Origin: Streptomyces sp. 35G-GA-8
GTDB lineage: Bacteria > Actinomycetota > Actinomycetes > Streptomycetales > Streptomycetaceae
Length of the DNA: 64,000 bases
Direction of reading: 5' to 3'
NCBI RefSeq assembly: GCF_023534745.1
Contig: NZ_JAMHJQ010000003.1
Location: forward strand, 62,001 to 126,000
The translations under genes and the position numbers were made by a program. The notes under the pieces were generated by a model. It did not search any database and was not told where the DNA came from. It saw only the letters and a list, made by a program, of their open reading frames with translations. Positions 1 through 7,270 of the stretch are shown piece after piece (position 1 is the first letter of the stretch; the number at the start of each line of letters is the position of its first letter).

Positions 1-1451
1 CCGATCTCGCAGATGACCTGCCCCGCGTCGATGCTCTCGGGCGGGTTCGTCTCGCGGTCGCACTTGACGTAGAAAGCCTCCTCGGGCGTCAGCCCGAACA
101 GCGCGCCCCTGCGCCATTCATTGACCAGGAACGCCGATACCGTACGGCGGATACGGGCCCACAGCGCGTCATCGTTCGGCTCGAACACCACCCATTGTGT
201 GCCGGTCAGAATCGACTCCTCCAGGTAATTGAAGAGTCGGCGCACATTCAGATAACGCCAGTGGTGGTCCGACGCCAGCGTCCGCGCGCCCCAGACGCGG
301 ATACCGCGACCGGGAAAGGCACGGATGCAGTTCAGGCCGATCGGATTGAGCAGATCGTGTTCGCCCTTGGTCAACTGCGTCTGCAAGGAGACCGCTCCGC
401 GTACGACCTCGTTCGCCGGGGCCTTGTGCACCCCGCGTGAGGCATCGCTCCGGGCCCATACGCCGGCGATATGCCCGCTCGGCGGCACGAAGGTATTGCG
501 GCCGGTCGCCGGGTCGAACACCTTGATCCACGGATAGTAGAGCGTCGCGAACCTGGAATCGAAGCCTGTTGTCTCCGTGCGCCAGCCCTTGATCTGCTGT
601 GGGCTCAGGGCGGGGGGCGCGTCCAGGATCGCGATACGGTCACCCATCAGCTCGCAGTGGCTGATCAGGGCCTGCTGCACCGAGATCACCGACTCCCGGT
701 CCAGCACTCCGCGCTCGAAGGCGCTCATGAGGTCCGGTACGGCGACCATGGTGACCTCGTCGATGGCCTCCAGCCCGCCGAGGCCCGTGCGCTGGTCCGG
801 GTCTCCCACGTACTCGTCCGCGGACAACGGCCCGGTCGCGGGCCCCGCGTCGTCCGCGGGCCGGAGTATCACCGTCCCCGCCTCGGGTCTGCCCGGCGCG
901 GGCCCGCGCCCCGGCTCGCGTACCTCGATCAGCTCGGACCGGGCCTTCACCTGGGAGGCGACATTGTCCTTGCTGCGCTTCGACGACACCGCCGGGTAGG
1001 TCTCCACGACCTTGCCGTCCTTGGCCACCACCAGACTGAACACGTCCTGCGGCGGATCCTCGCCCTCGGGGTCGGCCACGGTCACGGTGATCTCACCGGT
1101 CACACCGGGCAACGCCCGTACGGTGTACGGCCCGAGGCGCGCCTCCGCGCCGGAAGCGAGTTCCCCGGCCGGACCGCTGTCCGCCTCGCCGCCACCGATG
1201 CGAATCACGTAACAGGTCCCGCCGCCATTGGCGAAGAAGCCGTAGACGGCCGAGGCGAGATAGGTGCCTTCGACGAATTCGCCGAACCGGCCGACGAACT
1301 GCGACCAGTTGGTGATCAGGGTCGGTTCGTTGAACGGCCCCCGCTGGGCGAAGCCGACAAAGGCGGCGACGGATGTACCCACGCCCTCGATGGGCCGTGA
1401 GCCGGACTGGACCTCTTCGACATACACGCCCGGGGACAGATACGACGGCAT
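1..1451 (-). CDS. eCIS/phage-type contractile tail sheath protein (3' end outside window)
   Basis: Forms the contractile outer sheath around the inner tube of an extracellular contractile injection system. The protein opens MPSYLSPGVYVEEV, the usual N-terminus of phage and eCIS sheath proteins. It shows the GPFNEPTLITNWSQF region, a long variable middle, and the conserved C-terminal stretch WRYLNVRRLFNYLEES with TQWVVFEPND and VSAFLVNEWRRGALFG. About 483 residues are in view, and I estimate a few dozen C-terminal residues are lost beyond position 1. The ATG at 1451 is preceded by AAGGAG with a 6-nt gap. The remaining structural genes (tube, baseplate, spike) are expected off the left edge. 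The gene diverges from the cargo gene at 1717. Confidence 0.93.
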   Translation of the reverse strand, partial: MPSYLSPGVYVEEVQSGSRPIEGVGTSVAAFVGFAQRGPFNEPTLITNWSQFVGRFGEFVEGTYLASAVYGFFANGGGTCYVIRIGGGEADSGPAGELASGAEARLGPYTVRALPGVTGEITVTVADPEGEDPPQDVFSLVVAKDGKVVETYPAVSSKRSKDNVASQVKARSELIEVREPGRGPAPGRPEAGTVILRPADDAGPATGPLSADEYVGDPDQRTGLGGLEAIDEVTMVAVPDLMSAFERGVLDRESVISVQQALISHCELMGDRIAILDAPPALSPQQIKGWRTETTGFDSRFATLYYPWIKVFDPATGRNTFVPPSGHIAGVWARSDASRGVHKAPANEVVRGAVSLQTQLTKGEHDLLNPIGLNCIRAFPGRGIRVWGARTLASDHHWRYLNVRRLFNYLEESILTGTQWVVFEPNDDALWARIRRTVSAFLVNEWRRGALFGLTPEEAFYVKCDRETNPPESIDAGQVICEI

Positions 1452-1467
1452 GCGACTCTCCTTGACC

Positions 1468-1511
1468 GGGAACGTGGTTGATCAGGGAACATGGTTGATC
1501 AGGGAACGTGG
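1468..1511. repeat. 17-bp tandem repeat upstream of the sheath gene
   Basis: Two full copies of gggaac(g/a)tggttgatca (1468-1484 and 1485-1501) are followed by a 10-bp partial copy. Each full unit holds the palindrome TGATCA. The array starts 17 bp before the sheath start codon, so it would lie in its 5' leader or promoter. Function unknown. Confidence 0.8.
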
Positions 1512-1576
1512 GCGATTCTCGCCGTGGGCGAGATCATCCGGAACGGGCATTCGGCCGCCGCGTCGTACCGAGGCGA

Positions 1577-1592
1577 CTGCCCGAAAAGGCAG
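1577..1592. promoter_or_regulatory. Shared eCIS palindrome, copy 1 (cargo gene)
   Basis: CTGCCCGAAAAGGCAG is an inverted repeat (CTGCC/GGCAG) 124 bp upstream of the cargo start at 1717 in the divergent intergenic region. Near-identical 16-mers precede two other eCIS genes at similar distances (15905-15920 and 12531-12546). A regulator-binding site is the simplest reading. Confidence 0.55.
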
Positions 1593-1716
1593 AGTCGCCG
1601 GGACAGATGATCGGGCAACGCATCCTGCCCTCGACGCTGTCCGCCTACGCTGCCGGGCGTACCGTACGCGCGCACACCCTGGCTGATATGTCGGGGACCC
1701 GTGACCGGGAGCGGCG

Positions 1717-4700
1717 GTGAAGGCCGCTCCGGAGAAGAGCTCGGCGGCTGCCGTACGCGCGGACGCGCCCCGGTCCTCGGCCCCCGCGAGGGAGACGGCC
1801 CCCTCACCTGACGTATCGACGGCAGCTGTCCCCGGCCCACGCCTGAACGCCCGAAGCCTCCAGAGACTCCAGGGGAGGGCGGGCAACGCGGCGGTGTCGC
1901 GGCTCGTCGCGCAACGGTACGCGGAGGTGGTGAAGCCCCCGCCGGCACAGGCGCCCGGCTTCCGCAAGGTCCAGCAGGACGTGGCCGCGAAGAAGCAGCG
2001 GATCAAGCAGCACAAGACGGCGGCGAGGGAATCGAAGTCGGCGCAGGACGCGGCCGTCGCCCCGCCGGACGACAAGCAGGCGCAGGGCAAGGCGGCCAAC
2101 GCCGAGAAGATGAACGAGGCCAAACCGGGCGAGTTCGACAAGAACGCGTTCGTCGGCGCGGTCAACGAGGCGATCGCCGCCCAGGCGCCGAAGAACCTCG
2201 ACGAGGCCGACGGATTCGCCGACTCCGGTAAGGCCGACACCATCAAGGACTCGGTCGACGGCAAGGTCAAGGACGGCAAGGAGTCGTCGGCCGAGGACAT
2301 CGAGAGCGCGACGGCGGCCGCCCCGGACACCTCTCAGGCCAAGGAGAAGCAGGTCACCCCGATGGGCCCGGACCAGCCTCCGGGCAACCCGGGCGCGCCC
2401 AGCGCGGCGGACGCGGTGCCGGCCAAACAGCCGGACAAGGTGCTGGACTTCTCCGAGGGCAACCAGCGGGTCGACCAGCAGATGGCGGACGCCGAGGTCA
2501 CCGAGGAGCAGCTGGCCAAGGGCAATGAGCCGCAGTTCGACGCGGCGCTGTCGGAGAAGAAGAAGGGCGAGCAGCACACCGCGAGCGTCCCCGCCAAGGG
2601 CCGCGCGGCCGAGGCCGAGCAGCTGTCGGCGGCGCAGGCCGGCGCCGCCGCGTCCGGCGCGGCGGCCATGACCGCGATGACCGCCGACCGCGCCGCCGCG
2701 GGCAAGGCGGTCGACGGCGGCAAGGGCGAGACGAAATCGGCGGACGAGAAGAAGCGCGAGCAGGTCACCGCCAAGCTCCAGAAGGTCTTCGACGCCACGC
2801 AGAAGGACGTCGAGAAGATCCTCGGCGACCTGGACGGGAAGGTCGACAAACAGTTCACCGAGGGCGAGAAACGGGCCCGCGACGCCTTCACCGCCGACCA
2901 CAAGCGCCGCATGAAGCAGTACAAGGACAAGCGCTACTCGGGCTTCACGGGCAAGGGCCGCTGGATCAGGGACAAGTTCAAAGGACTGCCGCAAGAGGGC
3001 CTGGACATTTTCAAGAAGTCCCGGGAGCTCTATGTCACCAAGATGCAGGCCGTCATCTCGTCCATCGCCGACACCATCGGCACCGAGCTGGGCCGGGCCA
3101 AGGCGCGTATCGCCACGGGTCGAGCGGAGTTGAAGGCGGAGGTCGAGCAACTCCCCGCGGATCTCAAGCAGTTCGGCGAAGAGGCGGCGGCGGACTTCGC
3201 CGGCAAGTTCGACGACCTGGAATCCGAGGTCAACGACAAGTCCACCCAACTGGTCCAGGACCTGGCCCAGAAGTACACCGAGGCTCTCAACTCGGTGGAC
3301 GAGGAGATCAAGAAACTAGAAGAAGAGAACAAGGGCCTGATAGCGAAGGTCGTGGACGCCGTGGCAGGCGTCATTCAGACCATCATGGAGCTGAAGAACC
3401 TCCTGATGGGCATCCTCGCCAAGGCCGCCGGCGCCATCGGCAAGATCATCAAGGACCCGATCGGCTTCCTCAGGAACCTGGTCTCCGCGGTCGGTTCGGG
3501 CCTGAATCTCTTCATCGGAAACATCGCCACCCATCTTCAGAAGGGCCTGGTCTCCTGGCTCCTGGGCACGGCGGTCAGCACGGGCCTCGAAATCCCCGCC
3601 CGCTTCGACCTCAAGGGCATCATCCAGCTCATCGCCTCACTACTGGGCCTGACCTGGGACAACATCCGAGCCCGCGTCACCCGCAAGGGCGTCCCCGACG
3701 AAGCGATGACCAAGGCCGAACAATCCGTCCCGGTAGCCCAGTCCCTGGCCCGAGAAGGCCCGGCCGGCGCAGCCCAGGAGATCACCGCGGAGACGGGCGA
3801 TCTCAAGTCGACCATCCTGGACGACCTCAAGTCCTATCTGATCCCGACCGTTCTGATGGCGGGCATCACCTGGATTCTCTCCCTCCTCAACCCCGCCTCG
3901 GCATTCATAAGGGCGGTCAAGGGGATCATCGACATCGTCACATTCATCGTGACCCAGGGCGCCCAGATAGTCGAGTTCGTCAATTCGGTGCTGGACGCGG
4001 TGGTGGCCATAGCCAACGGAGCCGCGGCCGCCGTCCCCAAAACAGTGGAAACCGCCCTGGCGGCCAGCATCCCCCTCCTCATCGGCCTCCTCGCCTCACT
4101 CCTGGGAATCGGCGGCCTGGCCAACAGGGTCAGACAAGCCTTCCAAAAGGTCTCCCGCCCGGTGAACCGGGCCATCGACAAAATAGTCGACAAAATCGCC
4201 AAGGCCGGCAGGGGGATCTGGAATAGAATTCGCCGACGCGACGCGAAGTTGAGTAATCGAAAACCTTCAGCTGGAGATGTGGGAGGAAATAAGAGCTCCG
4301 CTGAGAATAGGAATTCTCCAGAGCCTGCAGGCGGCACTCGGGATGCCAAGCAGCGGCGTCTGGAGCGGGCGGTGGCTGCCCTGAAACCGCGTATCGCCAA
4401 GGCGCTTGAGAGCGGTGTGAGCCCTTCCAGGCTTCGCGTCAAGCTCGCGCTCTGGAAAGCACGCTATCGCCTCTCTTCTCTCTCATTGGAGAGTGGCGGA
4501 AGTTTCGTAGCGAAGATCAACCCGTCCATTACTTTGGACGATCCGAAGGGGAGGAGAGTATCCGACGCCGAGTTGGCGGACCTTCTGTTGCCAATATTTC
4601 GAGAAATAGAAGAAAGGTTCAACCGAGAGCCAGCGGGAACTCTACTTCCTGACGGCTCGATCCAGTTGAGGCTTCCCCTTGCTGCGGAAGCCGAGCGGCT

Positions 4701-5616
4701 CTTCGCGGCGGGCGCCGCCAATGCATTGGATCTCGGTCTCACTCGTTCGCAGCAGCGTGCAATTCTTGCGAACGTACGTCAAGCTGCCTCACAGCAGGAA
4801 GTGGAGCCCGGGGTTTTCCTCTATCTCCCCTCGAATTCCCTGAAGAGTTGGCAGCACACTCCAGATGGCGTGCGGCGCATCGGCAAGGTGCAGGCCCCCT
4901 GGAATCCTCAACTCAACACTCCCAAGAGGCGAGAGCGTCGCGAGCCGGGAAAGTATAAAGCCGAGATGATGGCTGCCCTCGTGCTGCGAGGCGTAACGGA
5001 GTTTGGTCTTGCCGCAGCAGATATCGAGCATGCCTTGACTGTGGGATCGAGGGCTGCCACTGCCTCCTTGAGGCGGAAGATGACATCAGGGAATGTTCAA
5101 GATCAGCGCGAATATATCGACCTGCTTCATATGCATAACCTGCTCCGGCACGCAGTGGAAGCAGGCCGTTATCCGGGAATGGGAACAGTAACGGCCCTCT
5201 CATCTGCGCTCGTGGCAACTGGAGTAGCTACGCATGATCAAGTGGTGAGTGGAAATATGGCGCCGATGGCTCCGGTGGGTGCCGCATTCACTGCGAAGAA
5301 ACCCAAGCGGCGCAGGGATGATCAAGGGAATCTTGTCCCGCTCGGATCTAGCTATCCACATGAGCACCAACTTGCTGACCGAATCCGCATGCGCAGGGTG
5401 GGGACGATTATTCGCCAGTTACTGGAGGCGGCCAAGAGTAAAACGGTTATTGCCACGCCTGCGGGATATCGTCTGGATGTCCTGGCGCGTGCGATCAGGC
5501 AGTGGCTCGCGACCCGTCTGGATCAGGGCCGTGACGCACTCGACAAAGAGCTTGCTTCCAAGCAACTTCGACAAGAGCTTATGGAACTTATGTCTCACTA
5601 TGACGGCCAAACCTAG
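1717..5616 (+). CDS. Giant eCIS cargo/polymorphic-toxin-like protein
   Basis: A 1299-residue protein encoded back to back with the tail sheath. Residues ~45-67 carry the motif SLQRLQGRAGNAAVSRLVAQR-like (LQR..GNAAV..L), common in proteins from actinobacterial eCIS loci and also present in the DUF4157 protein at 14944. Residues ~80-500 are Lys/Glu/Ala-rich and probably helical. Residues ~530-830 contain amphipathic and hydrophobic helices such as SIPLLIGLLASLLGIGGL. From about residue 840 (position ~4230) the DNA becomes visibly AT-richer and the sequence is unlike the rest, as in polymorphic toxins with swapped C-termini. I do not recognise the C-terminal domain. The GTG at 1717 follows GGGAGCGG. 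A small candidate immunity gene follows at 5755. Cargo role is inferred from position and motif. Confidence 0.75.
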   Translation: MKAAPEKSSAAAVRADAPRSSAPARETAPSPDVSTAAVPGPRLNARSLQRLQGRAGNAAVSRLVAQRYAEVVKPPPAQAPGFRKVQQDVAAKKQRIKQHKTAARESKSAQDAAVAPPDDKQAQGKAANAEKMNEAKPGEFDKNAFVGAVNEAIAAQAPKNLDEADGFADSGKADTIKDSVDGKVKDGKESSAEDIESATAAAPDTSQAKEKQVTPMGPDQPPGNPGAPSAADAVPAKQPDKVLDFSEGNQRVDQQMADAEVTEEQLAKGNEPQFDAALSEKKKGEQHTASVPAKGRAAEAEQLSAAQAGAAASGAAAMTAMTADRAAAGKAVDGGKGETKSADEKKREQVTAKLQKVFDATQKDVEKILGDLDGKVDKQFTEGEKRARDAFTADHKRRMKQYKDKRYSGFTGKGRWIRDKFKGLPQEGLDIFKKSRELYVTKMQAVISSIADTIGTELGRAKARIATGRAELKAEVEQLPADLKQFGEEAAADFAGKFDDLESEVNDKSTQLVQDLAQKYTEALNSVDEEIKKLEEENKGLIAKVVDAVAGVIQTIMELKNLLMGILAKAAGAIGKIIKDPIGFLRNLVSAVGSGLNLFIGNIATHLQKGLVSWLLGTAVSTGLEIPARFDLKGIIQLIASLLGLTWDNIRARVTRKGVPDEAMTKAEQSVPVAQSLAREGPAGAAQEITAETGDLKSTILDDLKSYLIPTVLMAGITWILSLLNPASAFIRAVKGIIDIVTFIVTQGAQIVEFVNSVLDAVVAIANGAAAAVPKTVETALAASIPLLIGLLASLLGIGGLANRVRQAFQKVSRPVNRAIDKIVDKIAKAGRGIWNRIRRRDAKLSNRKPSAGDVGGNKSSAENRNSPEPAGGTRDAKQRRLERAVAALKPRIAKALESGVSPSRLRVKLALWKARYRLSSLSLESGGSFVAKINPSITLDDPKGRRVSDAELADLLLPIFREIEERFNREPAGTLLPDGSIQLRLPLAAEAERLFAAGAANALDLGLTRSQQRAILANVRQAASQQEVEPGVFLYLPSNSLKSWQHTPDGVRRIGKVQAPWNPQLNTPKRRERREPGKYKAEMMAALVLRGVTEFGLAAADIEHALTVGSRAATASLRRKMTSGNVQDQREYIDLLHMHNLLRHAVEAGRYPGMGTVTALSSALVATGVATHDQVVSGNMAPMAPVGAAFTAKKPKRRRDDQGNLVPLGSSYPHEHQLADRIRMRRVGTIIRQLLEAAKSKTVIATPAGYRLDVLARAIRQWLATRLDQGRDALDKELASKQLRQELMELMSHYDGQT

Positions 5617-5754
5617 AAAAACCCCACCTTGGGGCAGAGGTTGCGGGCTCCGGTCGAGTCGAGAGTCAAGGTTTACGATACGCCGAATATGGCAATAGAC
5701 GAAGGGGGTAAGAGAACGGATCGCGAGTAGTAATATCCTAGCTTAGGATGTTGG

Positions 5755-6345
5755 ATGCTTAGCCGCTATTATGTCCTGAACAGCAGGCCTGGTGATGATC
5801 AATTCTTCGACATCCTGGAAGACGCCTTGGCGTCTCTGGAGGAGAATGCTTCGGTATCCGTGAGTTTTCAGGACAGCAAACAGGTCGGCGAGCATCAAGA
5901 GGTGCATAGTTACAGCACGGAGAGTGGAAATCTGCAGCTCATTGTAACGGATGATCGCGATATTGGAACGCGATATATCATGTTGGCGGCGAAGGATATT
6001 GATATCCTCGATCAGGTTTCGGTGTTGGCAGATGCGTTGAGTGTAAAGTCGATCGAAGATTTGAGATCTGAAGCCCGGCAGTCCATGAATCGAGACCCCA
6101 TTGCATTGGTTCGTGTTGCGCTGGCATCTGAAGATCATTCGGATGTTGAGACTCTGGAGCTGATCACAGAGGGGCTTCGGAGTGAAGATCGGGAGGTGCG
6201 GCTGAGGGCGGTGGAGGCCGGAAGTCTCACCCAATGGCGCGAGTTCGCCATCCCATTGGCTGAAATCTATGAAAGTGACCCCGATCGGGAAGTCCGCTTC
6301 GTTGCGGGCCACGCTTTGCAGGTTTTGCTATCCGCGAACCCGTGA
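5755..6345 (+). CDS. HEAT-repeat-like protein, candidate immunity protein
   Basis: A 196-residue acidic protein just downstream of the toxin-like gene and in the same AT-richer DNA, with codons such as aat, ata and aga that are rare nearby. The C-terminal half (residues ~120-196) reads as alpha-helical repeats of HEAT/Armadillo type, including EDREVRLRAVEAGSLTQW and DPDREVRFVAGHALQVLL. The N-terminal half is unrecognised. The ATG at 5755 has TTAGGA 6 nt upstream. No signal peptide or membrane segment is seen, so it should be cytoplasmic. A small, compositionally matched gene directly after a polymorphic-toxin C-terminus is the classical immunity position. That role is inference; a co-acquired chaperone is the alternative. 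Confidence 0.6.
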   Translation: MLSRYYVLNSRPGDDQFFDILEDALASLEENASVSVSFQDSKQVGEHQEVHSYSTESGNLQLIVTDDRDIGTRYIMLAAKDIDILDQVSVLADALSVKSIEDLRSEARQSMNRDPIALVRVALASEDHSDVETLELITEGLRSEDREVRLRAVEAGSLTQWREFAIPLAEIYESDPDREVRFVAGHALQVLLSANP

Positions 6346-6374
6346 ACTCGATAGAAATACTCGACCGCGCCGTC

Positions 6375-6515
6375 TTAGATATTGTCGAACGTGGCGAGTT
6401 TCGCGAGCTTCTTGTGGCAGGTCACGGCGGAAGACATGGCCAGGCCTCGGCTCTGCCAGTCGTTGCGGACCACGTACGGGATCTTGAGACCGCGAGCGGC
6501 CCATGGCAGGCTCAT
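6375..6515 (-). pseudogene. Transposase C-terminal remnant (left copy)
   Basis: A 46-codon frame beginning MSLPWAARGLKIPYVVRNDW and ending VTCHKKLAKLATFDNI. The end resembles the C-terminus of IS5-like transposases (ALTCYKKLAKL). It is the inverted counterpart of the remnant at 7132-7239: 31 bp at 6389-6419 match the complement of 7207-7237 with three mismatches. Too short to be functional. Confidence 0.55.
6389..6419. repeat. 31-bp imperfect inverted repeat, left arm
   Basis: Complement of 7207-7237 with three mismatches. Both arms encode the (C)(Y/H)K(R/K)LAKLAT end of a transposase remnant, and together they bracket the DinB-family gene. Confidence 0.75.
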
Positions 6516-6520
6516 GCCGC

Positions 6521-7270
6521 ATGATCGATGAGTTCGCGAAGGACAACCTGCACGGGAGACTGAGGCGGGACCGCAAGGCGCTGCTCTGGAAACTCGACGG
6601 CTTGTCCGAGTACGACGCCCGCCGGCCTTTGACAGCGACCGGGACCAACCTCCTCGGCCTGGTCAAACACGTGGCCACCGTCGAGGCCAGATACTTCGGC
6701 GAGGTCTTCGACCGCCCTTCCCCGGAACCGTTGTCCCGGTGGCAGGACTCCGACGGCAGCGATCTGTGGGCGACCGAGGACGAGACCAGCGATCAGATCA
6801 TCGGATTCTACCGGCGCACGTGGGAACACTCAGACGCGACGATCAACGAGCTTCCCCTCGACGCCCCCGGCCACGTGCCGTGGTGGCCGGAGCCCTATCT
6901 CAACACGAACCTGTTCGCCGTCATGGTCCATGTCCTCGGCGAATCCATCCGGCATGCCGGGCACGCCGATATCCTGCGCGAGGGCCTCGACGGCCGGACC
7001 GGGTTGCGCGCCGAAGCCGAGAAGCGGATCGACGAGGAAGCCCGTGCGGCCTACTGCGCCAAGGTCGAGCAGGCCGCCAGGTCGGCCGCGTCAATCAAGG
7101 CTCAGGACAACGGCGGCGCCGACCCGTTGAACTCCGCTGGCTCCGCGGCCACAGCCGCCTCACCGTCCGATACGAACGAAGGGGCTCGCACTTCCTCGCC
7201 CTGGCCTGCTACAAGAGGCTCGCGAAACTTGCCACGTGAGACAACCTCTCAGGTGAGTAACCCCACGTAG
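6521..7270 (+). CDS. DinB/DUF664-family protein with extended C-terminus
   Basis: Mycothiol-transferase/DinB-like four-helix-bundle protein, presumably a cytoplasmic metal-dependent thiol enzyme. Recognisable parts are LVKHVATVEARYFGEVF (residues ~46-62, with a ligand-type His), the WATEDET segment, and MVHVLGESIRHAGHADILRE (residues ~129-148), where two His occupy the usual metal-ligand positions. Family members end near EARAAYCAKVEQAAR. Here the frame runs on about 60 residues, through DNA that encodes a transposase remnant in another frame, and overlaps the 3' end of the convergent ATPase gene by 22 bp. The original stop codon was therefore probably lost. The ATG at 6521 matches the family N-terminus (MIDEFAKDNLHGRLRRDR). 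Unrelated to the injection system; likely an insertion into the locus. Confidence 0.75.
   Translation: MIDEFAKDNLHGRLRRDRKALLWKLDGLSEYDARRPLTATGTNLLGLVKHVATVEARYFGEVFDRPSPEPLSRWQDSDGSDLWATEDETSDQIIGFYRRTWEHSDATINELPLDAPGHVPWWPEPYLNTNLFAVMVHVLGESIRHAGHADILREGLDGRTGLRAEAEKRIDEEARAAYCAKVEQAARSAASIKAQDNGGADPLNSAGSAATAASPSDTNEGARTSSPWPATRGSRNLPRETTSQVSNPT
7132..7239 (+). pseudogene. IS5-type transposase C-terminal remnant (right copy)
   Basis: The frame ending RLTVRYERRGSHFLALACYKRLAKLAT, then TGA at 7237, matches the C-terminal signature of IS5-type transposases (RRYERKxxHFLAFLxLAAALxCYKRL). An internal deletion has removed the central hydrophobic stretch. It lies inside the DinB ORF in another frame and in inverted orientation to the remnant at 6375-6515. 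Confidence 0.6.
7207..7237. repeat. 31-bp imperfect inverted repeat, right arm
   Basis: Pairs with 6389-6419 (28 of 31 positions). The two arms enclose the DinB gene, about 790 bp apart. Confidence 0.75.

Noticed and set aside
471-1400. 309-codon plus-strand ORF opposite the tail sheath
   Set aside because: Mirror frame of a recognisable sheath gene; no SD or family resemblance.
1804-3249. 481-codon minus-strand ORF inside the cargo gene
   Set aside because: Leu/Arg/Gly-rich translation typical of antisense high-GC coding DNA; the plus frame carries the eCIS motif and an SD-supported start.
5622-5634. CCCCA-cct-TGGGG hairpin after the cargo gene as a terminator or a fourth palindrome copy
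   Set aside because: Stem of only five pairs without U-tract, and it lacks the CTGCCCSAAA core of the shared motif.
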